From contig NC_134034.1 in the NCBI RefSeq assembly GCF_964204645.1, forward strand, positions 8,057,414 through 8,121,413: DNA of 64,000 nucleotides, written 5' to 3'. The translations under genes and the position numbers were made by a program. This DNA comes from Tubulanus polymorphus. Taxonomy: Eukaryota; Nemertea; Palaeonemertea; Tubulaniformes; Tubulanidae. Numbering within the stretch: position 1 is the first letter of the stretch; every line of letters starts with the position of its first letter. The notes beneath the pieces are model-generated. The model made no database searches. It was not told the origin of the DNA and saw only the letters and a program-made list of their open reading frames with translations. Below, piece by piece: positions 8,526 to 20,696 of this stretch.

Positions 8526-9478
8526 AATTTATTTTGTTTTTACTTGAATATTGTATTACAGTCGTTTCTTATTATTAGTTTTTTCTTAAATTGAAAGATG
8601 GCAGCACTGGGTGTGATGCTAAAATGAATATTTGAATTTGAATTTGAATTTGTTTATCAATTAACATAGTAATTGATTACTAATTTGATTAAAAATTATA
8701 TCATAATTAAGTTAAAAATCCATAATTCATTTATCAGTTTTCATTCTTATATTCTTTTCATTCGGAATAATTTATAATTTCAAATTTCATATATTTTTTT
8801 AACACCAGCAACATTTACTTAGGTGTTTTAGCTAAGTATATAAGGCAATTCATTCAACCACTGGAGTGCCGCCGGGCTTGGCTTGCAGGGGCATTTCGAA
8901 AATGCACCTTTGTCCACCCTCCGTGGTTCTCCTTCAGTTTCGACTTTCGATCCTCCTTTCGGGGGTAAGGGGTTGATAGGAAATGCATTAGGCGCCTTTA
9001 ATATAATGTGTTTCCTGTCAACCATTGAAGGAGAATTGGTGAGGTGTGGGTCACAGGGGTGTAATTAGAAATGCTTGGGGATAGGTATCTCGTGGCGCCT
9101 CTCAATAACGGGATGCTTATCCCCTAAAAACTCTGTGAGTCAAGTCGGGTGGTTTTGCTAAAACTTACCGTAAAAACATTGAAATATTCCTTTTAATCAC
9201 GAGAGAATGATGACTATCCTCCTGTCGTCACGGCCGAGCTAATTTAAATAAACCTCGCTTTCAGCAACCAATGAAAACGTGGTGGTTCAATGCCGGCTAA
9301 CTGGCTTGTGTGTGTTGTATGTACTGCGTGCTTAATATATAACTGCTAGCTATCCAATATAACAACAACGTTGTGCAACACCTGTTTGATTGATCAATAT
9401 TTAAATGAAGCACTCTCTTATAATAACATGTAACAGATGTTTGACTGTACGATTGTAGTTGTTTATAAAACGACGAAG

Positions 9479-9513
9479 GTCATTTTGGATTCTAGATATT
9501 CATTATTTTTATT
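9479..9513 (+). repeat. 35-bp direct repeat, copy 2
   Basis: Second copy of the repeat at 8491-8525. It lies six bases before the stop codon of the minus-strand gene 9520-9846. Confidence 0.7.
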
Positions 9514-9519
9514 TTTTAT

Positions 9520-9846
9520 TTAATCAACAATTTCTAAATCATGATGACCATCTTCATTTTTCCCATGATATATTATTTTAAATCCTACTAAATCTTTCAA
9601 TTCCTCTGTACTCAATGAAACCCATTTATCGGGTAAAAACACTTTAAATTCTCGTGATGTACTAACATTACAGTAGCTTAAATTAGCTGATACTTTCTCT
9701 CCATATTTAGTTTTTATCTTTTCTAATTTCAATATTTTATGTTCAATTTCTTTTGTAACATCAACTAACTTTTTTATTTCAAATTGTTTTTTTGCTGGTT
9801 TTATTCTGTTATTTATTGTTGCTAAGAATGCTTTTCTATCTCCCAT
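9520..9846 (-). CDS. Small virus-like protein, 108 aa, island of Polinton-type sequence
   Basis: Intact 108-residue ORF on the minus strand. Its ATG (9846-9844) lies in the context TTTTCCTTATAAATGG, similar to the initiator of the main element. The N-terminal half is K/E-rich and helical. The C-terminal half contains FKVFLPDKWVSLSTEE and ends KNEDGHHDLEIVD. I recall similar C-termini in small Polinton-associated proteins but cannot name a function. The strand is opposite to the 1-8450 genes, so this may be the other arm or a rearranged piece of the same element. Confidence 0.5.
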   Translation of the reverse strand: MGDRKAFLATINNRIKPAKKQFEIKKLVDVTKEIEHKILKLEKIKTKYGEKVSANLSYCNVSTSREFKVFLPDKWVSLSTEELKDLVGFKIIYHGKNEDGHHDLEIVD

Positions 9847-9884
9847 TTATAAGGAAAACAAATTACTTGTGGTGATGAGTGGGG
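9844..9884 (-). promoter_or_regulatory. Upstream region shared by the two minus-strand island genes, copy 1
   Basis: The ~40 bases before ATG 9846 are nearly identical to those before ATG 10191. They share CACTCATCACCACAA, an AT/T-run and CCTTATAAATGG. The copies can serve as equivalent promoters. Confidence 0.55.
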
Positions 9885-9984
9885 ATTACTTCCCCTGTAT
9901 ATAACAAACACGCTATTAACCGTTCTCACCCAAGCCTCACAGCATCTATTTATCCAGGTACAGTTAACACACGCGCAGCTGTTG

Positions 9985-10191
9985 TTACGCGCACTCACTG
10001 TTTATGTGTGTCACAATTTTACTGCGTAATATTTCTAAAATTTCAATTGTATCTTTTATTTCTAGTGAATCAATATAATTTCTAACATTTTCCATGTAAG
10101 GTTTATTTGATTTATCAATGTATTTTTTACAATATGGATAATGATATTGATTTTCATTAACATCAATTTGTTCTGTCTTATTCTCTTCCAT
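9985..10191 (-). CDS. Small virus-like protein, 68 aa, partner of the 9520 gene
   Basis: ORF of 68 residues on minus, ATG at 10191-10189 preceded by TTTTTTTCCTTATAA, a T-run initiator as in the main element but with an 8-nt spacer. The product is acidic and Y/K-rich (NENQYHYPYCKKYIDKSNK) with a helical end. The coding sense may be truncated at the 3' end, because the last residues (THINSECA) run into sequence of different composition. Function unknown. Confidence 0.4.
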   Translation of the reverse strand: MEENKTEQIDVNENQYHYPYCKKYIDKSNKPYMENVRNYIDSLEIKDTIEILEILRSKIVTHINSECA

Positions 10192-10229
10192 TTATAAGGA
10201 AAAAAATTATTTGTGGTGATGAGTGGTGT
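10189..10229 (-). promoter_or_regulatory. Shared upstream region, copy 2
   Basis: Second copy of the ~40-bp block upstream of ATG 10191. Compared with copy 1 (9844-9884) it differs at a few positions only, and its T-run is longer. Confidence 0.55.
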
Positions 10230-11816
10230 CTCGACCTCTCGACCTCTGATCTGAAACCCCACTCTTACAATTACTGGTATGCTAGTGGATTTCATTAGAA
10301 TATGAAGCAATGGAAACAGAATTCTAGCCAGAGTTAAGCGAACTATTGATTCTGATATAGCCTAATGTAAGAATTGATTTCCTTTGTGTACTCTTGCAGA
10401 ATATGTATTATTTCAAGCTGTTAAATAATATAGTTAGACAAACGTCCAATTATTGGATCTTTCTTGTTGACTCGTTTAATTTTGTGAGTTAAGAGTTCCA
10501 CTCAATCCACAATGTGCAGTGCCTAGCCTTCATCTACACTAAAGCCAAGCCTGTGTATGGGAAAATATCGTTCGACTCCTATAGGCCAGACAAATCAAAG
10601 CATGCAATACATTGCGGATAATAGTCTCCGGCAAGTCGAAAGAGAAAGTAAACCAGGTTTTACCCCGTACCCTACCGGGGAACAAAGACACTTAAAGACT
10701 CCTTCCTCCTGGTAGAAATTGTTGAAATATGGCACCCAATCGTAGCAATGCTAAGTACACTATATTATGACGGTTGAACCTTTATTAACGAATTTCAATG
10801 ACACCGAAAATAGAATCAAAATAATCATTAGTTCCATGCTAGCACTTAATTTGGGTTATCAGGTTCAGCCTAACTGTACTTTCATTCAGCTACTACTTGT
10901 ATGAGACTTGGCAATGATAAGTTGCAAGAAATCACCAAACATAAGAAAAAATATTGTGAATTAATATTACTGTAATTAAGAATTTATTCAAATGAAGTGA
11001 TAACTTCATTGTTAGATCGTACCGGTATATGCACATAAAACTATGGCAAAAAACACATCTAACAATCCACGCAATCCGCAATCGATCAAGTCGATCATGA
11101 CGACGACCTTAAGGCATGTCTCTGTAATCGAAGGTAGAGCATAAAACACGGTTCAGGACTCGTCAGCGGACACCGGCCCAGAATGATTTTCAAAACGTGT
11201 ATTGTCGGTACCTAGCACGATTTCAGCGTTTTTCGGGTATTCCCTGAAATTTCGGCGTTTTTCGGAAATTCCCTGAAATTTCAGCGTTTTTATTTCAGCG
11301 TTTCAGCTTTTCAGTGTTTCAGCGAAGTTCAGGAACCGTAGAAATAGGTTATACTCTGTACGGTTTTTAGGTAGTCGTAAAGTGGTTTTGAGATTGAGGA
11401 ATATCTGCAGCTAATTTGGGTCCAATTTCTGTGAAAAAAAGTATTAAATCCGTTTGCTATATCTAGTGGATTATTCAAAACCATGTCATCAACAACAAAC
11501 TTTTCAGGAAAATTTTATTCCTTTTTCTTAGCTAATATTGAATTTACTAATGACCATTGTTCTTTTAGAATCGATAATGGAAATTGTTGTGAGTAATACA
11601 TTTTTTTGCAGCTCTGACACAGTTAAAATATAAGTTTCTGTATCTTTTAAAAGTCAGCTTTGCAGATTGGGATTTTTTTCTAAGGTAGTTTCTTTTAGAG
11701 CTTCTTTTCGCTTTGTGGAAGTTAAAAGTCCTTTTGTTATCCATGGGTTTTTTATCTTTATACTTAGAAAATTTCCTAGTTACATATGGGTTACATATAT
11801 AGTTACATTTATATCA
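10230..11816. other. Noncoding stretch with short GTTTTTCGG-type repeats
   Basis: No supported gene. Between 11218 and 11336 short units of TTTCAGCGTTTTTCGG and CCCTGAAATTTC recur several times. From about 11500 to 11816 the minus strand still encodes scraps of the LINE described next (for example a KNPWITKGLL-like word), but with many stops and shifts. Confidence 0.5.
11218..11336. repeat. Short imperfect tandem repeat
   Basis: Alternating units built from TTTCAGCG/TTTCGGCG + TTTTTCGG and ATTCCCTGAAATTTC, degenerating to TTTCAG-containing units at the right end. Simple local duplication, no coding role. Confidence 0.6.
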
Positions 11817-12743
11817 TCAAAATGTTTCGTAAACAATGCTAGAAAAGTTATTGTAGGACAGATCCACACCATCCACAAACACAGAATTCCAATTCTCTAT
11901 CATTAGTTTACGTCTGAATTGATTAATATTAGTTTCATTGAATGATCTATATGAAACTCGTTTCACTTGGTTGGTATTTTTAACCTTATTCACTAATACG
12001 AAAATTGGTAAGTGGTCGGAGACATCAGAGATCATTACGCCTGATCGGGTTTTATAAGCTTGGGTACAATTACAGAAAATATTGTCAATAAGCGTGGAAG
12101 TTGTTTCTGTTATACGGGTTGGTCTATCTATAAGTGGATTAAACGAATAGCTATATAAGTCAAGTAAAAAGGTTTCGGTCGGAACATGATTGTTTGACTG
12201 AAGAAGGTTAATATTGAGATCACCCACCAGAAAAACTCTAGTATGGCTCCTTATTCGAGCCAGAATTGTCTTAAAGTCATTGAAAAAGATATTTAAAATA
12301 TGAGCAAGACCTGGAGGACGGTAAAATATGCCAATTGAGAATTTGTCGGAGCCATATGAAATTTCTATAAACGCATATTCAACTGATTTAATGGATGGGA
12401 TAATAAGATCATCTCGAGTTTCATATATCAAAGTATCTTTATAATAGAAGCCAATACCACCCCCTCTCTGGCCCTCTCTACTTTTAAACATTGAGTTGTA
12501 TCCACTTAGATTATACAAAGTTGAATTGTCATTACTAGAAACTGTCCATGTTTCAGTTATTCCTATAATGTCGGGGGCATAGCACAGTGATTGAAGGTAA
12601 ACAGTTAGGTGCTCGTAGTTCTTATTTAGGCTTCTTACATTGACATGACATATACAAAACCCATGTTTAGAAAAAGTTTTATATTGATCACTAGTATAAT
12701 ATGAGTATTTCTGCTCATTAAGTTCAGTTAATGTGTCTTCCAT
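11500..12743 (-). pseudogene. Non-LTR retrotransposon ORF2 remnant: endonuclease domain
   Basis: From ATG 12743 an open frame of 308 codons encodes an apurinic-like endonuclease (EEP family). Seen in order: VNVRSLNKNYEHL, PDIIGITETW (metal-binding E), GGGIGFYYKD, YRPPG, FLVGDLNINL (catalytic D-N), STLIDNIF and SDHLPIFV (terminal D-H). The domain nicks DNA to prime reverse transcription. After 11817 the frame is lost and only scraps of the linker follow; no reverse transcriptase remains. The LINE clade cannot be fixed from the endonuclease alone. Confidence 0.85.
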
Positions 12744-14989
12744 AATAGACTACAGTTACAATGTATATCCTTATTTGTTATGACGATGTGATCGGTTTGC
12801 CGGTTGATGAAGCACTTCCGATTTGGTTGACAGACGTTTAAGGTCGTTTTAAAGTCAGTTAGTTAGAGATTTCCTCAAATTCCGCATCAGAAATGGTGTC
12901 TTCAAGTTGGGATTGAATTTGGTTAAAAATAGTTGGTTAGTTTTTGTCTGTGCCCTCTTGAAAAAATGCTCTTCACGCCGTTTGTGTGACATCACACATC
13001 ACGTGTTGCTTATGACGTAGAGGGTATAGTGATCGACAGAAGTGCCATTTTTAAAATCGTTGTATCGTGGATGTTAACTTTAGAGGACCGTACGAAGTCT
13101 CTTTAAAGGTGAGTGTCAACATATATGGTGACTTAACTTAATTCTTTGTGAGCGCATAGAGGCCCTGTGAGAATCTAGAGACGTTCGCAGCATTGAAAAT
13201 TACGCAATGGTCCGCTCGACACGCACACACATGCTGTCAGTTTGACCTACGTGACTAAATACAGATGCCATGAATCAGAAGCAATCCACTTCAAATTTTA
13301 TGAAGTGAATATCATAATTATTATTTATCCGATATACACCAAAAAGCCTTTAAGAGAAAGGTATTTGGCGTCGGATTCTGTACCGAAAATCCCGGATTGT
13401 TACACTGCATAGTTTTTTTAGTAGGGTTCTTTTAACATTTTGCCTATAAGCCATTTGATTGACACGTGGGGCGGGGCTTGCGATCTGCCGATGACGTCAG
13501 ATGTAAACAATAATATAACCACGTGCATCGCGCACATGTGTAAACAAACCTGGCAACAAATTAGATTTTTTTGGCGCCAAAACTTTTTTGATTTTTTCTT
13601 TTGTCCAATGATTTTTCAACTGGAGCCAACTGCTATGCCATTAGATTGTACAATCAAGTATTCACGTTTTATAGATTCTCTCTGAAATAATTCTTGTCCA
13701 GGGGACATGTATTGAAATATCTATTGTCGTTGTTTTTGTTTTTTTTTTATTTTTAGGATATAAACAGCCTAGAAGAAACATCATCTGGCAGACACACATT
13801 TGACTACAGATCATATCCTGTTATAAAATGTGTTTAATAAATATTTTACTCAAGTTTTCTTGCCATTAATACTTCCTGACTACTTTTATTTTATGGTTAT
13901 CTAAGTGCAAGGCAAACATTGGTGGGGTTCCTATGGGCCTCCGAATATATAGGACCAAAAGGGGTATTTTATGCCATTTGGATTAATTTTTGCTTAGAAA
14001 ATCTATTCAAATACTTTTTGGCGGGCACATTCAAATTCTGAAGGGTAGGACTAGTCCAACCCCTAAATCCACTTGCATTCAGTCTCATGAGAACTAACTT
14101 AAAACGTTCAAACCTTCACCGGCCTCCTACTCAATTTTTTGAATAGATGTAAAACTTATGGCAGAATTTATGGTTGATTCCTCGATTTTTGAATCCCAAA
14201 GAATAATTTTTGAATTACGCAGTAGGATGACACTTGAATAGCCGGTATTCAAATTTTCCAATCAATGTGGGAGGTGTCTGGGTCTACAATGCGTTTCACA
14301 AACGAATGTCCTCTTTTAAAGTTTCTTTCTAGTTATGATAGTAATGAATCCATCCATTGAAAATGGTGCTTTTTAGCAGTAGTTATACAGGTGGAAAACA
14401 TAATTACTCTAAGATAAATGAAAAAAATAAAGAACTTGTATACCTGATATGTATGATACAGGAAAATACAAGAATAGAGTGAAACGTCAAAGAGGGTAAT
14501 CTAAAAAATTCCCTCGCATTATAGGGTCTTAAGACTCGTAGTAAGCCCTATCTGGTAGACAAACAGAATAAATTCTAGAATAACGAAATCTAATGAAAAT
14601 TGATGAATATTTCAAAATTATTTATAATAAAGGTGCACCTTTCTTTTAAGGCTCTCCTGACCGATATAACTAGCCACTATTATTTAACCATGCAGTCACT
14701 GTTCATTGGATTATTTAACACTTGGCTGCTCAGCCTAAAATGTCACAATTATGGCAGTGGGGCATACATAGTAATTCTTTTTTGGTTCCAGTAAGTTTAT
14801 CAATACTGTCATATTTCGCCTTGATCAGGCCCGATTAAACCATACACCAAGTCAACACATAGAATTACGGATCAGCCATGCTTTATTCTCCTCAAGACCT
14901 CTTCCGGTCGAATGTAACTCACAATCTTGAATAACACACAGCACGAAACGTACAACAACACATAAACACTACAATCACCATAAACAGTT
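12744..14989. other. Noncoding stretch between two LINE fragments
   Basis: I see no supported gene, RNA or clear repeat. An 81-codon ORF at 13440-13685 has no recognisable features. The stretch separates an ORF1-like fragment (14990-15977) from the endonuclease fragment (11500-12743) on the same strand. If both came from one LINE, ~2.2 kb was inserted between them. Confidence 0.4.
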
Positions 14990-15977
14990 CCATCAATAGT
15001 CAGTCCAAATGTTCTTATATTTGTCAGATTTAGAAGTTCGATTAATAAGTCTAACAATTTCAGCTGCTAAGTCCTCCTTCAAAGTAATTCCCTTTCCTTT
15101 AAGTGTCTTTTTGTTAAAAAACAACTTGTCACGGATTTTCCTAGATTTGAATTTAATTATAATCGCATCTGGGAGTTTATTTACTGTTTCTGTCACTGGT
15201 GGGTTCCTTGTCGGGAGGCTGTGAGCGACTTCATGTCTGTAAGTTTGAACGTCTCATTTGTCAAATTAAAGTCCGTTTTTAGCCTATCATAAACAACTTG
15301 TTTACAGTTTTCGTTTTCGTTTTCGGCCACACTATAGAGCCTAAGGTTGTGCCGTCTACTGTATTGTTCATTTTGAACGGTTTTTCTTTTTATTTCTAAA
15401 TTATTGGTCCATTCTTTCGCTGACAGATTTTAACGATTGCGTCTCTTCGGTATACATGCGGCTCTTCGATTGATTTAAGTTTGTCTATTAAAATTTTGTT
15501 TTCTTCTTCTAGATTATAGATTCTTTCTTCTGAACGGAATAGAAAATTTAAAACATGCTTATTGTGTACCGCTAGTTGTTTAGTTATTATGTCTGTGATC
15601 GATAGTTGGAAAGTGTTCACAAACTCTTTAGTTAGCGTATTATCTTGCATTTCGACTAGCATTTCAAAGCCATCCCAAATTACACCAACATCTTCATTTA
15701 CTTCAGTGAGTGTATCTCCGGTAGATTATCTTAATCGCTTAGCTCGTTTTGCTGCTGGAGTTGCTGATATCGATTTTTCGGATTGGCCAAGAGCAACGGG
15801 TGAGCTACCGAATACATTTTAATTTTGTACTGGACCAGGTTCAGATTCATTAGGAGAGTTTGTTGATTCATCAGGTTCATTAGATGAATCGGGTCGACTG
15901 TGGGTTGTGTAGGTGTCCATTGTATTCTGTTGTATTCCAGACTGCTTGTTTGGTTTAATTGGTTTGAGTTTATTCAT
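14990..15977 (-). pseudogene. LINE ORF1-like remnant (coiled coil plus RRM-type region)
   Basis: Starts at ATG 15977-15975 on minus. A hydrophilic N-terminus rich in S/P/N/E is followed by a coiled-coil stretch (SEERIYNLEEENKILIDKL), then by segments typical of ORF1 RNA-binding proteins (RRHNLRLYSV, DAIIIKFKSRKIRDKLF, KGITLKEDL). Two in-frame stops in the first 100 codons and later frame changes show it is dead. The protein would bind LINE RNA as a chaperone. Confidence 0.65.
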
Positions 15978-16142
15978 TTCGCGTCACTGCTTGTTACTGA
16001 GCACTCGCAATTTCACGCATAAACTCTAACAGAAGTTAACGTTATGTTGTATACACACAAGATTTAGCAGAAGTAAATTCATTTCAACTCATTTCTGTCA
16101 AAACTAACTCGTTAGAAGTTTAGATGCATGAAAATATCCGGT

Positions 16143-17507
16143 TTAGAGCACGCACAGAAATTCCAAATTCTGTTGAAAATTAGATCTCATGTTCACATTC
16201 CTCTCGGCAACATTCCTAAGATTAATCCATTTCTGTTTGAATACTGTATGACATAAATTAACTGACAGGATAGCACAGCCTACCAGGACTTTTGGCCATG
16301 TTGAATCTGAATTAAACCGTGCGCAAGCCCCGTTTCCCATCGGATGATATGGGGTTGTACGCGACTTTTCAATGCTGAATATGTCGCACAGTTCTTTTAT
16401 CAAATTACTTTCGAAATTAGCTCCTTGATCACATGGATGCGTTAAGGCACTCCGAACTTCGAAATAAAAGTTTCGAACAGAACCAGAGCTGCAGTGCGAG
16501 CGGACTGATTTCGAGTGGGAACTGCTAGTGCGTATTTAGTAAAGTGGTCAGCCATAACCAATACATGTTCAATCCTCCTTTACTTTGATCTAGTGTTGAA
16601 AAATCTAAACAAAGAACCTCGAGGGGCTCCGAAGTTATAATGGCCACTAGCGGAGCCTGTTGCACCGGCGTAGAGCTTTTACGCGCTACACAGCGTGTAC
16701 ACGATTTCACATAGAGGTCAACATCCGCTGACATCCCAGGCCAGAAGAATCGACTGCGAATTAACGCTAAGGTCTTATCTCTTCTGGATGTCCCATATGA
16801 TCGTGCAGCATTTCACACACAAATGACATTTCTGACGATGGCAGGACTATTCTTAGACGCTCCAATTCAAAGTCTAAATTTCGACGGCAAAGTAAGCCCT
16901 CCTGGAGAATGTACTGATTGCCATTTTCGATCAGCACGAGAAGACGGTCATCTCCCATATCTTTGCAACTGATTTATAATACGACTCAAATCCGCGTTTG
17001 CCTCTTGGAGCGAGATCAACTCACGCCTACACACACCTAACCCTTGTAAATCCGGGACATATTCGCTACTCAAGGGGATTGATGGAAAGTCGGCTGAAAG
17101 TGCATGGCATACCGCGTCAACAACAATCGTTGAAACGTGCACGCGGCGACTCAACGCATCCGCATCCACGTTACATTTGCCAGACAAGTACTCTAAAGAG
17201 AGATCACATATGATCAATGACTGTAACCAGCGATGGTTGGTAGCATCCATTTTGGCAGATGACAGGATATATTTGAGGGGGTTGTTATCGGTTTTGACCG
17301 TACATTTCTGACCATAAAGGTAATCATAGAACGCGTCAGTTACGGCCCACTTTAAAGCCAAGCACTCAAGTTTGTGGACGGCATAATTTCTTTCAGAGTT
17401 CGGACGGCAGACCGTAGTTAGCATAAGCGAGTACGGGGTGTTGGGAAAGGGTATTTTTCAGTTGGTCAAAAGCGTCTTGTTGCGCCTCTCCCCAAATCAA
17501 CCTTTTT
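16143..17507 (-). pseudogene. Gypsy RNase H and integrase region
   Basis: From right to left in sense order: end of RT (GEAQQDAFDQLKNTL), RNase H (NYAVHKLECLALKWAV, VKTDNNPLKYIL, DADALSRR), integrase zinc region (CEMLHDHMGHP then VKSCTRCVARK) and DDE core parts (EVLCLDFSTL, then [17 protein letters not shown]). Integrase lies in short broken frames and the sequence ends at 16143 without a 3' LTR. Expected family enzyme roles are template RNA removal and integration; this copy cannot supply them. Confidence 0.85.
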
Positions 17508-18327
17508 AGGCCAGCCGTAGGCTGAGCCTATTACTATACAAATGGAGCGAATTTAAATGACATGGTTTCCACACAAAAGGCTCTTTTGCTTGCCAAGTGA
17601 GGGCATATTCGAACAAATCACGTATTTAAGCGTAATCCATTCTCGGAATCGTAGCGAGCAGAATTTTGAAATAGGGTCTCATAAAAATGTTTTCTGCATT
17701 TTTCACGAAAGTTAAATCGGGAAAATTTCAATTTTTATCAGCCAATCAGGAAGTTGTGTCTTCCCTGTGATTGGTTTATCTGAAAATATCAGCAGCTGTT
17801 CACGTGAATTATCGCGATTTCATTACTGGCGCTTTTGCGCATGACGTCATGTATCAACACGCGACAATACTTCCGCGTTCGCTACGTGTTCGCTGATTGG
17901 CCCATTTACTGGGAAATTCCACAGAAGCCTAATGTGGTTTGTTACAAGCGCTGTGATTGGCCCGACCCGATTCTGGCATGGCTTTAGCTTAGTGGGTTCG
18001 AATCCCTTGACGCGTGAAGATGATGGATCCTATCAATATCTATTGAAACAAATAAGTTTCCCGGTTGGGCAGCCGCGGATATCTACCGGAAGTGTTCCGG
18101 TTCGATATTTCGAGGTTTCTTTGAATTTTGGAGTGATATTGAAATCCGGTAAATACCAGCGGTAGATTGTGAAAACCCATTGCATGATATTTGTATTACT
18201 TAATCCACGAAAAGCGTCGGGGCCGCGCCAGGAGTTTTCGTGATTCAAGTAGCGCAATAGCCTACTTCTTCGTGTTCGTCCACCTCAATTTTCATTCCGC
18301 CGATCTCTGACACGGCTCTCTCCCCGT

Positions 18328-18560
18328 CGGCGCTGTGATTGCACTTTTGTACCACCAAAATTTTTTATTTCTATATCAGGGAGGTCTGGAGAATAAAAAA
18401 GTCAAAATTTGGATATCACATAGGCCTGATTTCATCGAATAAGTCGACCATGGTCGTTACGTTTCCGTACTTATTACCACCTAAAACCGTCTGAACAATT
18501 TTGTCACAACCAACATTTCGTTTACAGAAATCAGGTGTTCACGTGAACCCGCGGTATCGT
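18328..18560 (+). repeat. Diverged partial copy of the 34284 DNA transposon family
   Basis: Shares GGCGCT-GATTGCACTTT-GTACC, TTTTTATTTC, ATCAGGGAGGTCTG and TTACCACCTAAAA in the same order as 34284-34510. It lacks the right terminal repeat. Confidence 0.6.
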
Positions 18561-19454
18561 CTACTGTTTTACTTCCGGGTTTTATTTTAAGATTTAAAAT
18601 TGTATTTCAAGATCGATTTCTATGAAATATTTAGTTGATTTGGTGTTTGGGAGGAATTTTTATTTGCTCTACAGAAAATTCATCCTTGACAATTGCGCAA
18701 GGTTCGCGAAAAAAATGGTTTTACCAAATCGGGTGTATGACCTTGATATGCTAATTAGCCATGTGCCCACATTGCAAATTCAATCAAATTTTATTCTGCC
18801 AAAAAAAATGTTAAATACAATTCGCTTTCCGAGAGTTAATGGTATGCTGCATGGAACAAAGTTGTTTTGAGATGGGTCTTGAAGCTATTGAGGTCGAGAG
18901 ATAACCATCTGGATAGTTCGTGAGAGTTCCAAAGTTTTGAAGAGGCTTCAAGGTAATGTCTTGATATTTGGTTTATACGTGTATCTACCCTAGACACATC
19001 TTCAGGCCAAAAACTGGCCCTGTCAGATTCAAGATGGCCGACTGGCAGCCATTTTTGTTCGCCAAAATCAGCACTTTTTACACATTTTTTAAGTTTTCGA
19101 GGGAAATTTTGAAGACACTTTTATCAATAACCTTGATAATTCGTATATATTTGTTTCCCCCGTGGGCCCATCGGCATGAGAAAAATTGGGTCGATCGGAC
19201 TCAAGATGGCTGTACTGTGACCTTTTTTGTTCCCAAAAATGTCAATTTTGGCCTGAATTCTGAGTACTGTAGCTTTCTAATGGTGTGCCATGTTTCATTG
19301 CAATTTGTAATGGGTATTCTTTGGAAAGGGATCTTTTATATCCGAGAGGGTATTTTTGACCAGGCAATTACGACGCACTTGGCGGCCATCTTGGAGTCAT
19401 CAGTACTCATTCGTAGGTGGAAAAAAGTTTTTCCACATCATAATTGATACTTAA

Positions 19455-19757
19455 GCATATTTTGCTACTATAATCAATTGGAAAGTTGTAGCTCATGACG
19501 TTCTATGATCGAGGTGAGTTTCAAGCTCATTGGTTTTTGTTTATGGCCACCAGGGGGCGTTGAACAATACAATAACTTAGTATTTATATATTACATTCGT
19601 ACCTATGCATATTTTGCTACCACAATCAATTGGAAAGTTGTAGCTCATGACATGGTCTATGATCTTGGTGAGTTTCAAGCTCATTGTTTTTTGTATATGG
19701 CCACCAGGGGGCGTTGAACAATACAATAACTTCGTATTTCTATATTACATTCGTTCC
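19455..19757. repeat. 152-bp tandem duplication
   Basis: GCATATTTTGCTAC begins at 19455 and again at 19607. Both units contain GGAAAGTTGTAGCTCATGAC, GTGAGTTTCAAGCTCATT, GGCCACCAGGGGGCGTTGAA and TACATTCGT, with few differences. It lies inside the inserted 17508-19902 repeat. Confidence 0.85.
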
Positions 19758-19902
19758 TGCTGTCTGTGTTAACACACGATTTTACTATGTAAATGATATT
19801 GAGCAGGGAGTGTATATTGATAAATATAACCAACAGATTACATCATTTATAAAAAGAAAATCTGACAGGCTGGCCATTGTGCCCCTTGGGGCTCTTGTTT
19901 AG

Positions 19903-20500
19903 CATTTCCTGGACCGAGAGTTCACGCTCTTGGGTACGTCCTTTAATAAGTCATCTAGAGGTTTTGCCATTTTGGCGAAATCCTTTATGAACCTGCTATA
20001 ATATGAGGCGAATCCAATAAAACTTCTCACCTCAGAAACAGTGCTGGGCTTAACCCATTCCCTGACCGATCGTGTTTTATCTGGATCCGGTTCTATACCA
20101 GCATGCCCCCAATTTAACATTTTCTCACGAAAGAAGGAACACTTTGATGGTTTTAGCTTGAGCCCGGCATCTTTAATTTTCTGAAAAACGACGGTATGAG
20201 GCGTAGAACGTGCTGGTCAATCGAACTCGAAAATACAACAATGTCGTCTATAGACTAAAGACTCTTTTAAATGCAGTTCCCTTAGACAATTTTCCATTTA
20301 TCGCTGAAAGGTGGCTGGAGCTCCTGTAAGACCAAAGGGCATGACGTTACACTCGTAGAACCCGAAGCCGGGACCCACGGTAAAAGCTGTCCTTTCACGG
20401 TGTTCGGGTGCCATCCCGATAATCGATACAAAATCGCAATTCGCCTGTTTTCTTTCGTACTACGACGACTGGAGATGCATTTTTCATCCATTGTGTCTCT
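19903..20500 (-). pseudogene. Gypsy reverse transcriptase remnant
   Basis: The minus strand shows, in shifting frames, ASPVVVVRKKTG and FCIDYRDG (fingers), GFGFYECNVMPFGL, a catalytic IDDIVVFSS, and SFIGFASYYSRFIKDFA with PLDDLLK at the end. A stretch of about 35-40 codons between FCIDYR and the GFYE region is missing, and the catalytic box is in a different frame from its neighbours. Dead copy. Confidence 0.8.
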
Positions 20501-20696
20501 GTACAAGACCACAATTTAAGTCAGACAGTCACAGACACACAATGGATAAATTTTCTGAGGACAAGAATTCTAACCTAAAAAGGAAACGAAAAGCTAATTT
20601 TACTTCGGGCGAACTCTTTTATCGCGACCGAAACCTCCATTCGAACTCTCCGGTGAAAAGTAAGATAGAATGCGATCGGAGAAAGTGTGGAGACCC

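Larger units (their letters stand above)
8373..9519. other. Noncoding stretch after the Polinton, including a 35-bp direct repeat
   Basis: No credible gene. AT-rich sequence continues to about 8830 with a short TTTGAA repeat near 8635-8652. GC content then rises for about 650 bp (8830-9480) with no homology I recognise. A 35-bp word with one mismatch is found at 8491-8525 and again at 9479-9513, each followed by AT-rich DNA, the second leading into the 9520 gene. Confidence 0.5.
17508..19902. repeat. Unclassified ~2.4 kb repeat inserted into the gypsy element
   Basis: The boundaries are inferred because gypsy coding sequence stops at 19903 and resumes at 17507. The right edge reads CATTGTGCCCCTTGGGGCTC near 19880. 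The interior has no credible protein but holds a copy of the small DNA transposon family found at 34284 (18328-18560), repeated words containing AAGATGGC (near 19030 and 19200) and a 152-bp tandem duplication. It is probably a composite of nested non-autonomous repeats. Confidence 0.5.

Noticed and set aside
8828-9068. Overlapping short ORFs on both strands in the GC-richer spacer
   Set aside because: No motifs, no start context of the element type, and opposite-strand overlap typical of chance frames.
14600-14794. Short hydrophobic ORF
   Set aside because: AT-rich chance frame without neighbours, splice sites or motif support.
17985-18015. tRNA or SINE-like A box and B box (TAGCTTAGTGG directly joined to GGTTCGAATCC)
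   Set aside because: The two boxes are fused without the spacing of a tRNA and no cloverleaf can be formed. At most a degenerate tRNA-derived scrap.
18968-19447. 159-codon + ORF inside the gypsy insertion
   Set aside because: It runs across repeated AAGATGGC-type words of a noncoding repeat and shows no domain.
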